DNA of 64,000 nt from Paracoccus sp. C2R09 (GCF_018860625.1 NZ_JAHKQB010000029.1:448073-512072); one strand, 5' to 3'; shown: positions 7,257-15,366, counted from the stretch's first letter. Made by a program: numbers and translations. The notes: generated from the sequence alone by a model not told the origin.

Positions 7257-8207
7257 TTGCGCGACCTACGACTTCCGGATCAGCGCCACCCGGAAAAGGC
7301 GCACCGCCCCGATCAGGCACAGCCCCGCAAACCCGACTGGATCCGCGTCAAGGCGCCGACCTCGGAAGGTTACAAGCAGACGCGCGACCTGCTTCGCGAG
7401 AACCGCCTGTCCACCGTCTGCGAGGAAGCAGGCTGCCCCAATGTCGGCGAATGCTGGAGCCAGGGCCACGCGACCATGATGATCATGGGCGAGATCTGCA
7501 CCCGTGGCTGCACCTTCTGCAACGTCGCCACCGGTCGTCCAAACGATCTGGATGCGTTCGAACCGGGCCGCGTCGCCCACGCCGTCCAGAAGCTGGGTCT
7601 GAACCATGTCGTCATCACCAGCGTCGATCGCGACGATCTGGACGATGGCGGGGCCGAACATTTCGCCCAGACGATCCGCGCGATTCGCCACCGCTCGCCG
7701 GGGTCCACGATCGAGGTGCTGACGCCCGACTTCCTGAAATCGAAGCCCGGTGCGCTGGAAACCGTGGTCGAGGCGCGCCCCGACGTCTTCAACCACAACC
7801 TCGAAACGGTGCCCGCTCTCTATACCTCGGTCCGTCCGGGTGCGCGGTATTTCCATTCGCTGCGCCTGCTTCAACGGGTCAAGGAACTGGATCCCACGAT
7901 GTTCACCAAATCGGGCATCATGGTTGGCCTGGGCGAGGATCGCCCGAGCGTCCTGCAGGTCATGGACGACATGCGCGCCGCCGATATCGATTTCATCACC
8001 ATCGGCCAGTATCTGCAGCCGACGCCCAAGCATCACCGCGTGGACCGCTTCGTCACCCCCGAGGAATTCGCGGGCTACGAAAAGGCGGCCTATGGCAAGG
8101 GCTTCCTGATGGTTTCGGCCACGCCGCTGACGCGTTCGTCCTATCACGCGGGCGACGATTTCGCCCGCCTGCGGGATGCACGACTGGAAAAGCTGGGTCG
8201 CGCCTGA
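7257..8207 (+). CDS. lipA: lipoyl synthase
   Basis: Radical SAM enzyme of 316 residues that inserts two sulfurs into octanoyl groups on lipoyl-dependent enzymes. Both Fe-S clusters are visible: auxiliary-cluster cysteines 55, 60 and 66 in [12 protein letters not shown], and radical SAM cysteines 81, 85 and 88 in CTRGCTFC. The C-terminal RSSYHAG serine that ligates the auxiliary cluster is present. I chose the TTG at 7257 because GAAAGGA sits 6 bases before it and the resulting N-terminus ([18 protein letters not shown]) is the usual one; an ATG at 7191 would add 22 atypical residues. It lies just after oxyR and before tRNA-Leu. Confidence 0.95.
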   Translation: MRDLRLPDQRHPEKAHRPDQAQPRKPDWIRVKAPTSEGYKQTRDLLRENRLSTVCEEAGCPNVGECWSQGHATMMIMGEICTRGCTFCNVATGRPNDLDAFEPGRVAHAVQKLGLNHVVITSVDRDDLDDGGAEHFAQTIRAIRHRSPGSTIEVLTPDFLKSKPGALETVVEARPDVFNHNLETVPALYTSVRPGARYFHSLRLLQRVKELDPTMFTKSGIMVGLGEDRPSVLQVMDDMRAADIDFITIGQYLQPTPKHHRVDRFVTPEEFAGYEKAAYGKGFLMVSATPLTRSSYHAGDDFARLRDARLEKLGRA

Positions 8208-8222
8208 GCGGTCTTGCATTTC

Positions 8223-8261
8223 CCGCGGCCCCCGATTACGGATTTCCGTGCGGGGCCGCGG
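8223..8261 (+). terminator. long GC-rich hairpin after lipA
   Basis: Perfect 10-bp outer arms CCGCGGCCCC/GGGGCCGCGG enclose a second small hairpin (ACGG-ATTT-CCGT). There is no T-tract. It lies between lipA and tRNA-Leu, and may terminate lipA mRNA or mark a processing site. Confidence 0.45.
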
Positions 8262-8290
8262 CCCTGCCCGGAAAGGCACCGGATCGATCC

Positions 8291-8374
8291 GGGGGCGTGG
8301 CGGAATGGTAGACGCGGCGGATTCAAAATCCGCTTCAGCAATGAGTGTCGGTTCGAGTCCGACCGTCCCTACCA
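8291..8374 (+). tRNA. tRNA-Leu (anticodon CAA)
   Basis: 84 bases. Acceptor stem of 7 pairs with two G-U pairs, D arm GCG/CGC with GGTAGA, anticodon stem GCGGA/TCCGC around TTCAAAA (anticodon CAA, reads UUG), a long variable arm (TCA-GCAA-TGA) typical of class II tRNAs, T arm GTCGG-TTCGAGT-CCGAC, discriminator A as leucyl-tRNA synthetase requires, and an encoded CCA end. Confidence 0.95.
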
Positions 8375-8491
8375 TGCCTTTCCAGAAAGTTCCGCTTTTT
8401 TGCGCATTTGGTCGCAGAGGCTTGGAACGATTGCCGCAATTGCATTGTTGTCCATTCGAAGGTGACCATCACCGAGTGAAAGGACCATGTC

Positions 8492-8923
8492 ATGGCAAAT
8501 CCGAATTCCGCCAACGATCTGCAACGCGACGCCGCAGCTGCCGCCGACGAGGCCGGCAACGACCTGCGCGAGGGCGCAGGCAAGATCCGTGACGATATCC
8601 GCGAGACCGCGCAAAACATCCGCCACAATGCCAGCGCCGAACGCCTGATGGAGAAGGGCGCCGGGCTGGTCAACGAAGCGTCGGATGCCGGTCGCGAATA
8701 TGTCGATCGCGCGCGCACCGCAGGTCGCGAATACACCGAACGCGCCAAGGCCGAAGCCGACCGTCTCTATGCCAAGGGGCAGCATCTGGCCGATGATGCG
8801 GGGGCCTATGCCGAACTGCGCTATGACGAGGTGTCGGACATGGTTCGCCGCAACCCGGCGCAATCCCTAGGTATCGCGGCGGGGGTCGGTTTCCTCGTCG
8901 GTCTGCTGATCTCGCGTCGTTGA
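8492..8923 (+). CDS. DUF883 / ElaB-YqjD-like membrane-anchored protein
   Basis: Protein of 143 residues. Residues 1-115 are charged and helical (repeated AREY, DRAR and ERAKAEADRLYAKG patterns), then NPAQSLGIAAGVGFLVGLLISRR supplies one C-terminal membrane anchor ending in two Arg. This is the ElaB/YqjD/DUF883 layout; in Escherichia coli such proteins are stationary-phase inner membrane proteins that can bind ribosomes. AAAGGACC precedes the ATG. The next gene follows after 7 bases, encoding a small two-helix membrane protein, so the two form a short operon. A stress or envelope role is inferred from the family only. Confidence 0.8.
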   Translation: MANPNSANDLQRDAAAAADEAGNDLREGAGKIRDDIRETAQNIRHNASAERLMEKGAGLVNEASDAGREYVDRARTAGREYTERAKAEADRLYAKGQHLADDAGAYAELRYDEVSDMVRRNPAQSLGIAAGVGFLVGLLISRR

Positions 8924-8930
8924 GGCCGCG

Positions 8931-9500
8931 GTGATCGAGTTCGCGCAGAACCTGAAGCGCGGAGTCTCGGACAGCTTCAGAAGGGCAGGGCTCAAGGCGG
9001 CGGGCGGCGTTGTTGCCGCCGTCGCATTGGGCTTTCTTGTCGCGGCGCTCTGGTCGTTTTTGGCGAATGATCTGGACTGGGGTTCGACCTTGGCATCCCT
9101 TGCGATCGGGGTCCTGCTGCTGCTGATCGCGCTGATCGTGATCCTGTCCGCGCGCAAGCGACGTCACGAGATGCCGACCGGCGACGATCTGAAGCGAGAG
9201 ATGCAGGCCCGTTTGGCGGTTGCCAAAAACGCCGCCGTCGATCAGGCGCGTTCGAAGTTCGACGATGTCGTTCAGCCATTGCGTGACAGCGCGGCCAAGG
9301 TCGGCCTTGCGCCATCGACTGCCGCATCGGCACGGTCGGGCATGGTGAAGGGGACCGAGCAGGTTCACGACATGGCCGAGACCAATCTGGGAAGCATGGG
9401 CAAGCTGATCGGTGCATTTGCCGTCGGCCTGACGATCGCATCCGCGATCCGCGACAGGAACCGAGACGAGGAAGAAGACGACTTCTACGATGACCTGTGA
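8931..9500 (+). CDS. phage-holin-family-like small membrane protein
   Basis: Protein of 189 residues with a GTG start 7 bases after the DUF883-like gene. Two membrane helices lie at about residues 22-45 and 50-73, followed by a basic KRRHE, a charged soluble helix, and a weak third hydrophobic stretch near 157-170 (GKLIGAFAVGLTIASAI). The tail is very acidic (DEEEDDFYDDL). This resembles the chromosomal putative Actinobacteria/phage holin superfamily (PF07332 type), often found beside DUF883 genes. It is not evidence of a prophage: no lysin or structural genes are near. A bidirectional terminator follows. Confidence 0.65.
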   Translation: MIEFAQNLKRGVSDSFRRAGLKAAGGVVAAVALGFLVAALWSFLANDLDWGSTLASLAIGVLLLLIALIVILSARKRRHEMPTGDDLKREMQARLAVAKNAAVDQARSKFDDVVQPLRDSAAKVGLAPSTAASARSGMVKGTEQVHDMAETNLGSMGKLIGAFAVGLTIASAIRDRNRDEEEDDFYDDL

Positions 9501-9525
9501 AAAGGGCGCCCGGTGGGCGCCCTTT
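9501..9525. terminator. bidirectional terminator between holin-like gene and grxD
   Basis: Perfect 11-bp stem AAAGGGCGCCC/GGGCGCCCTTT with a 3-base loop, located between convergent stops. A and T tracts on both sides let it serve both strands. Confidence 0.8.
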
Positions 9526-9533
9526 CTGTTTCG

Positions 9534-9896
9534 TCAGCCGTTGGCTTCGCGAATGCGGTCGGCGGCTTCCTTGTCGAAGGCCACGCCCTTCTGTTCGAAC
9601 ATCTGGTCCAGTTCGCCCGACAGCGTCATCTCGGTGATGATGTCGCAGCCGCCCACGAACTCGCCCTTGATGTAGAGCTGCGGGATCGTCGGCCAATCCG
9701 AAAAATCCTTGATGCCTTGGCGGATGTCCTGATCGGCAAGGACGTTTACGTCCTGATAGCCGACATTCATGTAGTTCAGGACGCCTGCGACCCGGCTGGA
9801 GAAACCGCATTGCGGCATTTCCTTGGTGCCCTTCATGAACAGCACGACATCGCTGCTGTCGATGGCTTCCTGGATGCGGGTGGTCACGTCGCTCAT
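9534..9896 (-). CDS. grxD: monothiol glutaredoxin, Grx4 family
   Basis: Protein of 120 residues with the CGFS active site at Cys30 (MPQCGFS), followed by [19 protein letters not shown] for glutathione binding. CGFS glutaredoxins dimerise around a glutathione-ligated [2Fe-2S] cluster and pass clusters to acceptors or to BolA partners. The bolA-like gene lies directly upstream on the same strand (71-bp gap), so the pair probably form a GrxD-BolA complex in cytoplasmic Fe-S trafficking or iron sensing. A hairpin with a T-tract lies in the gap and may lower grxD expression relative to bolA, unless grxD has its own promoter. Confidence 0.93.
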   Translation of the reverse strand: MSDVTTRIQEAIDSSDVVLFMKGTKEMPQCGFSSRVAGVLNYMNVGYQDVNVLADQDIRQGIKDFSDWPTIPQLYIKGEFVGGCDIITEMTLSGELDQMFEQKGVAFDKEAADRIREANG

Positions 9897-9916
9897 CGCG
9901 TGTATCCTTCCATTCG

Positions 9917-9939
9917 AAAAGCCCGCCGATCGGGCGGGC
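9917..9939 (-). terminator. attenuator-like hairpin between bolA and grxD
   Basis: 7-bp stem GCCCGCC/GGCGGGC with a 5-base loop, followed on the minus strand by four T. It sits between two genes expected to be co-expressed, so it may cause partial termination. Confidence 0.5.
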
Positions 9940-9967
9940 CAGTGTCAATTCTGCCGGGGCAGGGTGG

Positions 9968-10210
9968 TCAATCCGGTGCCTTGGTGGTCAGGGCCAAGGC
10001 GTGCAATTCACCGTTGCTGCCATCCATCTTGCCCTTCAACGCGGCATAGACAGCACGCTGTTGCTGGACACGGTTCATTCCGCGAAAGGATGCGTCGATG
10101 ACCTCGGCGGCATAGTGATTGCCGTCTCCGGCCAGGTCGGTGATCGTGATCTGGGCGTCGGGAAAAGCCTCTTTGATCAGGGCTTCGATCTCATGCGCTT
10201 CAATCGCCAT
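9968..10210 (-). CDS. BolA family protein
   Basis: Protein of 80 residues with the BolA class II KH-like fold signature: a conserved His in DGNHYAAEVID, the FRGMNRVQQQRAVYAAL helix and ELHALALTTKAP at the end. BolA proteins bind monothiol glutaredoxins through a shared [2Fe-2S] cluster, and grxD lies immediately downstream. The short form is closer to IbaG/BolA2 than to the longer BolA1 morphogene type. An AGGATG site precedes the ATG, and an inverted repeat with 7-bp arms (10212-10244) covers the leader and could be an operator. A role in iron or Fe-S homeostasis is inferred from family and context. Confidence 0.9.
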   Translation of the reverse strand: MAIEAHEIEALIKEAFPDAQITITDLAGDGNHYAAEVIDASFRGMNRVQQQRAVYAALKGKMDGSNGELHALALTTKAPD

Positions 10211-10211
10211 T

Positions 10212-10244
10212 CTACATCCTCGTATCGGTATCCCAAAGATGTAG
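10212..10244 (-). promoter_or_regulatory. inverted repeat in the bolA leader
   Basis: Perfect arms CTACATC/GATGTAG separated by 19 bases that contain a near-repeat of GTATC. It overlaps the bolA ribosome binding site, so it could be an operator or an mRNA hairpin masking the start. Confidence 0.4.
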
Positions 10245-10309
10245 GGGAACCCACAGAGGCCTGCAAGTGCCGGGGCGACAGCGCATGAAGATGCCGCCCC
10301 GAAGCAATG

Positions 10310-10480
10310 TCAGTTCGCAGCGGTGATCGCGCCTGCGGTGGCGCCGGCTGCGGCACCCACGGGGCCTGCGACTGCGGCACCGGCAAGGCCGGTGGTGGCT
10401 GCGCGTTCGCCGACGGTGTCGCCGCAGGCTGCAAGGGTCAGCGTGGCGGCAAGGACTGCGATGGTCTTGGTGATGGACAT
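10310..10480 (-). CDS. small glycine-zipper lipoprotein
   Basis: Protein of 56 residues starting MSITKT, chosen because GGAGG lies 5 bases upstream. The signal ends in the lipobox LAAC (Cys19), so it should be lipidated. The mature part is about 38 residues with a Gly/Ala-rich stretch (GLAGAAVAGPVGAAAGATAGA) like the glycine-zipper of small outer-membrane lipoproteins. It is monocistronic. No enzymatic motif is visible. A structural or envelope-stress role is possible but unproven. Confidence 0.7.
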   Translation of the reverse strand: MSITKTIAVLAATLTLAACGDTVGERAATTGLAGAAVAGPVGAAAGATAGAITAAN

Positions 10481-10707
10481 GGGATCCTCCGGTTTTGGCA
10501 TCTATGGCATGACGCATGGCGCGGGCAGGGGTTCCACGCCCTGCGACGGGGGCCGCGCCATATCCCGCCCATGCGCCTGCCTGCATCGCGCGCGATCGTC
10601 GAATTGTACGACCTTATCAATCCCTTGCATGCACGGGCTGCCCATGAACCGGGCGGGTTCGGAAAATGCCCGATGACGCCCATGTCGGATGAAACGAATT
10701 GGCCGCG

Positions 10708-12366
10708 ATGTCGTTGGCCCCGCGAACCGACCCGAAACGCGGCACCAAACGCAAGAGGCACCCCTTGGGCGAAGCGAAGTTCGACCTGCACCTGATCGAC
10801 TATGCGATCGTGGCAATCTATTTCATCGCGATCGTGGCGCATGGCCTGCATGTGTCCCGCAAAAACAAGGGCGGGGCGGAGGAATACTTCCTCGCCGGGC
10901 GGTCGTTGCCCTGGTATCTGATCGGCTTCTCTCTGTTTGCGTCGAACATGTCGGGATCCAGCTTCGTGGGCCTGATGGGTGGGGCCTATGACAACGGGAT
11001 CGTCATCTACAATTACGAATGGACCGCCGCCTTCGTCCTGATCCTGTTCGCGATCTTCATCCTGCCATCCTATCTGCGGGCCAAGGTCACCACCGTCCCC
11101 GAGTTTCTGGAGGCGCGTTACGACGTCCGGTCCCGACGCGCGTTCTCGCTGTTCACGATCCTTGCGATCCTGTTCATCGACAGCGCAGGCGCGCTCTATG
11201 CCGGTGGGCTGGTGATCTCGAACGTGACCGAATACCTGAACCTCTGGACGGCGGTGGCGGTGCTTGCGCTGGTGGCAGGGATCTACACGATCCTTGGCGG
11301 GCTTTCGGCGGTCGTGGTGACGGATACGGTGCAGGCGATCCTGCTGATCGTCGCGGCGGCGGTCTTGTTCTGGCTGGGCCTGGACAAGATCGGCGGCTGG
11401 GAGGCCATGTTCGCCGATCTGCCCGAGGACAAGCAGCACCTGATCCTGCCCGCGAACGAGGATTTCCTGCCCTGGACCGGCATCTGGGGCGTGATCCTGC
11501 TGGGGTTCTACTATTTCGCGATCAACCAGTTCGTCGTCCAGCGCACGCTTGGGGCGCGGGATCTGAAACAGGGGCAGATCGGCGCGATCTTCGCGGGCTT
11601 CCTGAAGCTGCCGAACCTGTTCCTGCTGATCCTTCCCGGGCTGATCGCACTCAAGCTCTATCCCGATCTGGAGACGCCGGACCTGGCATTCCCAACACTG
11701 GCGTTCGAACTGATGCCCATCGGCATTCGCGGATTGATCATGGCCGCACTGATCGCCGCCATCATGTCATCGCTGGATTCCGCCATGAATTCCGCGGCGA
11801 CGCTCGTGGTCAAGGATTTCGTGCTGCCCATGAAGGCCGTCTCTGAGAAGCGACAGGTCCAGCTGGGGCGGCTGGTCACGGGTGCGGTCATGATCTTCGG
11901 CGCGCTCTATGCCCCCATGATCGCGGGGTTCGAGAGCCTGTTCAGCTATTTCCAATCCTCGCTGTCCTATGTCGTGCCGACCATCGTCGTCGTCTATATC
12001 CTGGGGCTGTTCATCCCCTGGCTGAATGGCAACGGTGCATTCTGGACGATCGTCTTTGGGCTGGTCGTGGGCGTTCCGCTGTTCATCGCCAAGGAAGTGA
12101 CGAGCATCTGGGCAGATATCGGGTTGCCCGATATCCACTATACGATCATGTCGTCGATCATGATGGCCATCGGCATCGCGCTGCATATGGGCATTTCGGC
12201 CGCGACGCGCCGCCCGGCCAAGGAAAACACCCGCGACCTCGTCTGGTCGATGGCCGAGGCCAAGGACGCCTTCCTGACCATCGAGCGGCCGATGTGGAAA
12301 TCCCGCATCCTGTGGTCCGCGCTGCTTTCCGTCAGCCTGATCGCCGTCATCGTTTGGTTCTGGTGA
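10708..12366 (+). CDS. sodium:solute symporter, SGLT-like
   Basis: Integral inner membrane protein of about 552 residues with 14 predicted helices in the SSS family. The first helix is IDYAIVAIYFIAIVAHGL, followed by GGAEEYFLAGRSLPWYLIGFSLFASNMS, the family's substrate-translocation region. The ITxxLGGxxAVxxTD-like core appears as TILGGLSAVVVTDTVQ. The RTLGARDLKQGQIGAIFAGFLKL segment is typical of SGLT-type members, so a sugar or other small organic solute is a possible substrate; it cannot be fixed from sequence. The start is uncertain: ATG 10708 is listed, but a TTG at 10765 has a better AAGAGG site and would remove a basic tail of 19 residues. An MFS gene follows after 46 bases. Confidence 0.85.
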   Translation: MSLAPRTDPKRGTKRKRHPLGEAKFDLHLIDYAIVAIYFIAIVAHGLHVSRKNKGGAEEYFLAGRSLPWYLIGFSLFASNMSGSSFVGLMGGAYDNGIVIYNYEWTAAFVLILFAIFILPSYLRAKVTTVPEFLEARYDVRSRRAFSLFTILAILFIDSAGALYAGGLVISNVTEYLNLWTAVAVLALVAGIYTILGGLSAVVVTDTVQAILLIVAAAVLFWLGLDKIGGWEAMFADLPEDKQHLILPANEDFLPWTGIWGVILLGFYYFAINQFVVQRTLGARDLKQGQIGAIFAGFLKLPNLFLLILPGLIALKLYPDLETPDLAFPTLAFELMPIGIRGLIMAALIAAIMSSLDSAMNSAATLVVKDFVLPMKAVSEKRQVQLGRLVTGAVMIFGALYAPMIAGFESLFSYFQSSLSYVVPTIVVVYILGLFIPWLNGNGAFWTIVFGLVVGVPLFIAKEVTSIWADIGLPDIHYTIMSSIMMAIGIALHMGISAATRRPAKENTRDLVWSMAEAKDAFLTIERPMWKSRILWSALLSVSLIAVIVWFW

Positions 12367-12412
12367 CGGGCAGATCCACCCCGAAACATCCTTGCAGCAG
12401 AAAGGGGTCCGC

Positions 12413-13624
12413 ATGCGCGCATCCATCCTCAGTCTCTCGACGCTTCTGATCGGTTTCGCCCTCATGCAGATGGGCAACGGTTTGCAGGGAACGCTGCTGG
12501 CCGTCAGGGCAGGGATCGAGGGCTTCGGCGCGCTCTCGACCGGCCTGATCATGTCGGGCTTCTTTGCCGGGATGAGCCTGGGGTCGCTGACGGCGCCGCG
12601 CTTCATCAACCGCGTGGGCCATATCCGCACCTTCACGGCACTGGCGTCGCTGGCATCGGCGGCGGCGCTGATGCACCTGACCTTCGTCGATCCATATGTG
12701 TGGATCGTCGTGCGTGCGCTGACGGGCTTTGCCTTCGCGGGCCTGATCATCGTCACCGAAAGCTGGCTGAACGCCTCGGTCGCATCCTCGCAGCGCGGGC
12801 GGATGCTGTCGGTCTATGGGATGGCCGGGATGGCTGCGGGGGCCTTGGGACAGTTCCTGCTGAACTTGGGCGATCCGGCGACCTTCACGCTGTTCGTGCT
12901 CGTCTCGATCACCATGTCGATCGCGCTGATCCCGATCTCGCTTGCGCGCGTCGAAGGCCCGCGATCCGAGGAAGAGCAGGAACCGCCTTCGCTGCGTCGG
13001 CTGTGGCGGCTGTCGCCATATGGCGCGGTGGCCGCGGCGCTGGTGGGGGCGTCCATCGGGACGTTCTACGGTCTGGCACCGCTCTATGCGCAGCAGTTGG
13101 GATATTCGCAATCACGCATTGCGGCCTTGATCGCGTTCTTCACCATCGGCGGGCTGCTGCTGCAATTCCCGCTTGGATGGCTTTCCGACCGCGTCAGCCG
13201 CCGGGGCCTCGGGGTGACGGTCGCCTTGGTCTGCACGGTGATGATGCTGGCGCCGGTGTCCTATGTCGCACCCAGTGCGCCGATCCTGCTGCTGGGCGGT
13301 TTCGTGATCGGTGGTCTGGTTCTGCCGGCGCAAGCCATCGCCGTGGCCCATGTCCATGACCGCGCACCGGGTTCGGCATTGCTGTCGGTCTCGGGCGGGC
13401 TTGTCCTGCTGCAGGGAATAGGGGCCGCATTCGGACCGCTGATGGTCGGCGCGATCATGGACGCCACGGGGCCGCGGGGGCTTCCGCTCGGGCTGGCGCT
13501 GCTGCAAGGCGCGATCGCGGTCTGGGGCATCATCCGAATGCTGGTGCGCACCGACCCGGAAACGAGCGAGCGTTACGCCGCACGTCCGCTGACGCCGCAT
13601 CCGGTCGAAGGCGATCTGCGCTGA
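12413..13624 (+). CDS. MFS transporter, YcaD-like
   Basis: Membrane protein of 403 residues with 12 predicted helices in two halves. The MFS motif A-like loop appears in both halves (APRFINRVGHIR in the first, WLSDRVSRRGLG in the second). AAAGGGG 5 bases before the ATG at 12413 supports this start over an earlier TTG. A long Arg-rich cytoplasmic loop separates the halves. YcaD-like members are uncharacterised putative exporters or sugar-type permeases. It lies 46 bases after the sodium symporter on the same strand, so it may be cotranscribed. Substrate unknown. Confidence 0.85.
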   Translation: MRASILSLSTLLIGFALMQMGNGLQGTLLAVRAGIEGFGALSTGLIMSGFFAGMSLGSLTAPRFINRVGHIRTFTALASLASAAALMHLTFVDPYVWIVVRALTGFAFAGLIIVTESWLNASVASSQRGRMLSVYGMAGMAAGALGQFLLNLGDPATFTLFVLVSITMSIALIPISLARVEGPRSEEEQEPPSLRRLWRLSPYGAVAAALVGASIGTFYGLAPLYAQQLGYSQSRIAALIAFFTIGGLLLQFPLGWLSDRVSRRGLGVTVALVCTVMMLAPVSYVAPSAPILLLGGFVIGGLVLPAQAIAVAHVHDRAPGSALLSVSGGLVLLQGIGAAFGPLMVGAIMDATGPRGLPLGLALLQGAIAVWGIIRMLVRTDPETSERYAARPLTPHPVEGDLR

Positions 13625-13633
13625 GTATGAAAA

Positions 13634-13662
13634 CGGATGGATCGCAGGCAGCGATCCATCCG
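13634..13662 (+). terminator. stem-loop after the MFS gene
   Basis: Perfect 12-bp arms CGGATGGATCGC/GCGATCCATCCG with a 5-base loop, preceded by AAAA but not followed by T. Probably a terminator or mRNA 3'-end stabiliser. Confidence 0.6.
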
Positions 13663-13807
13663 CCAAATGCCATCCGGACGTCGGCGCAGGGCGGAAATTC
13701 GAACTGATACCTAAGTTGAGTAATCGGTATTATGTCACATGAACTGCAATTTGCGTTTGCCCCTTGCCTCGGATACGCATTTCCCGAAACCAGACGAAAG
13801 CCTGAAC

Positions 13808-14464
13808 GTGACACCGATCCCGATAGTCTTCGACCTTGATGGAACGCTGGTCGACAGTGTTCCGGACATCCACGCCTGTGTCGCCGCGACGCTGACCCAG
13901 TTCGATCAACCGCCCTTGGACATCGCCACGGTTCGCAGCTTCGTGGGCGGCGGTGTGCAGATGCTTTGGGATCGGATCATCGCGGCAACATCGCTTGCCC
14001 CCGAACATCACCAGCGCTTGGTCGATGTCTTCATGGACCATTACCAGCAAGCCACTGCGCATTCGACGCTGTATCCCGGCGTGCTGGACGCATTGGAACA
14101 GCTGAAATCCGCCGGTCATCCCATCGGGCTTTGCACGAACAAGCCTCTGGCACCCACGCGCAAGGTTCTGGATCACTTCGGGCTGGCGAAATTCATGGCG
14201 GTCGTGGTCGCTGGCGATACCCAGCCCGAACGCAAGCCCCATCCTGCGCCCTTGCAGGCGGCCTTCGCGGAACTGGGCGGATCCGGCATTTTCGTGGGCG
14301 ACAGCGAATTCGATGCGGATTGCGCGGCGGCGATGCAGGTTCCGTTCCTGCTGTTCACGCAAGGATATCGCAATACGCCCGTGGACCGGATGCGCCATGA
14401 TGCAAGCTTCGACCACCATGACGCGCTGCCCGGCATCGTGCAGCGGCTGCTGCAAACGACCTGA
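13808..14464 (+). CDS. gph: phosphoglycolate phosphatase
   Basis: HAD-superfamily phosphatase of about 218 residues. Motif I is FDLDGTLVDS (nucleophile Asp), motif II CTNKP, and motif III/IV KPHP with GIFVGDSEFDADCA. It should hydrolyse 2-phosphoglycolate, which arises from RuBisCO oxygenation or DNA end repair. The GTG at 13808, with GAAAG upstream, gives the usual short N-terminus (TPIPIVFDLDG); an ATG at 13739 would add 23 residues without family support. It is flanked by a hairpin-ended MFS gene and a DUF442 gene. No RuBisCO genes are nearby, so a housekeeping role is likely. Confidence 0.87.
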   Translation: MTPIPIVFDLDGTLVDSVPDIHACVAATLTQFDQPPLDIATVRSFVGGGVQMLWDRIIAATSLAPEHHQRLVDVFMDHYQQATAHSTLYPGVLDALEQLKSAGHPIGLCTNKPLAPTRKVLDHFGLAKFMAVVVAGDTQPERKPHPAPLQAAFAELGGSGIFVGDSEFDADCAAAMQVPFLLFTQGYRNTPVDRMRHDASFDHHDALPGIVQRLLQTT

Positions 14465-14542
14465 GCGCACGGGCTGTTTCCTTGACACGGCCCCCGAACC
14501 GCGTCAATTCCGTTCCGTCATCACCATAATCAGAGGTGCGTC

Positions 14543-14971
14543 ATGGACCTTCGCCAGATCAATCCGAACCTTGCGGTTTCGCCGCAGATCCTGCCCGAAG
14601 ACGTGCCCGCGCTGGCCGATGCCGGGTTCAAGGTGCTGGTGAACAACCGTCCCGATGACGAGGTAGGCCCCGAGGTCGATCACGAGGCGATGGCCAAGGC
14701 CGCGGCGGATGCGGGGATGAGCTATCACTATCTGCCGTTCCAGCCGGGGCAGATCACGCCGGACCTGATCTCGGATTTCGGGACCGCCATCGCATCGGGC
14801 GGGCCGGTCGTCGCCTATTGCCGGTCGGGCAACCGCAGCACCGTGCTCTGGGCGCTGAACCAGGCAGGTCGCATGCCTGCACCCGAGATCGTCGAGACCG
14901 CAGCCGGCGCGGGATATGACATCAGCGGCGTCGCACCCCTGATCGAATCCCTGGCAAGCCGCAAGGGCTGA
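14543..14971 (+). CDS. TIGR01244 / DUF442 family phosphatase-like protein
   Basis: Protein of 142 residues with a dual-specificity phosphatase-like fold. The P-loop is AYCRSGNRST (Cys-X5-Arg). The N-terminal part (DLRQINPNLAVSPQILPEDVPALADAGFKVLVNNRPDDE) is typical of the DUF442 family. Members are sometimes annotated as sulfur transferases and are fused or adjacent to persulfide dioxygenase (Blh) systems controlled by BigR. No such genes are adjacent here, so it stands alone. A GTGCGTC leader gives a weak ribosome binding site. Phosphatase or sulfurtransferase activity is plausible and not resolvable from sequence. Confidence 0.8.
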   Translation: MDLRQINPNLAVSPQILPEDVPALADAGFKVLVNNRPDDEVGPEVDHEAMAKAAADAGMSYHYLPFQPGQITPDLISDFGTAIASGGPVVAYCRSGNRSTVLWALNQAGRMPAPEIVETAAGAGYDISGVAPLIESLASRKG

Positions 14972-14973
14972 GC

Positions 14974-15005
14974 GGGCAAGGGGGATCCCCCTGCCCTGCC
15001 CTTTT
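14974..15005 (+). terminator. terminator after the DUF442 gene
   Basis: GGGCA pairs with TGCCC and GGGG with CCCC around a GATC loop, with one bulged A in the 5' arm, followed by TTTT at 15002-15005. Confidence 0.6.
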
Positions 15006-15352
15006 CAGGCAGGCACGCCAAGTGCTCGCTTGACATTTGCCGTCCATCCAAGCAGCCGAAGATCCCCTACCCGAATCGCGGGGCGCTTCATCAATGCGGG
15101 TTTGGCGCCGATCATGTCGACGGGCTGCCCTGCCCGTTCATCTTCGGACATGCCGCGCCAGGTAAGGCTGGCTCGATTGACGATCTTGTCCCCGAATTCT
15201 GCGTGCAGCGTTTCACGCTCGGCATCCGACAAGGGGTCCTTCTGAACGTCGCGGAATTCGACCGTCCAACCGTGTTCTTCCAGCGATTTCTGCGCCTTGA
15301 CGCAGGTCGAGCAATGCCCCAGCCCGAGCATCTGCAAAGTTTTTTCCGACAT
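15005..15352 (-). CDS. ArsC/Spx-family (YffB-like) thioredoxin-fold protein
   Basis: Protein of 115 residues with the ArsC/Spx fold. The N-terminal active-site motif is HCSTCVKAQKSLEEHG, with a CXXC pair. The C-terminal half has RASLTWRGM and the cis-Pro-like KRPAIRVGD. It resembles YffB and related proteins more than true arsenate reductases, and no ars genes are near. It may reduce glutathione mixed disulfides or act as a regulator; the substrate is unknown. It reads on the minus strand, downstream of a tiny lipoprotein and pntB but beyond the pnt terminator, so it is probably expressed from its own promoter. Confidence 0.8.
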   Translation of the reverse strand: MSEKTLQMLGLGHCSTCVKAQKSLEEHGWTVEFRDVQKDPLSDAERETLHAEFGDKIVNRASLTWRGMSEDERAGQPVDMIGAKPALMKRPAIRVGDLRLLGWTANVKRALGVPA

Positions 15353-15366
15353 CCCCTACCCCGTTC

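Noticed and set aside
8931..9500. Holin-like gene as part of a prophage
   Set aside because: No lysin, integrase, portal or tail gene is near, and composition equals that of the neighbours; the family is common as a chromosomal gene.
15005..15352. Arsenate reductase
   Set aside because: It has the ArsC fold but a CSTC pair as in YffB/Spx-like proteins, and there are no other ars genes.
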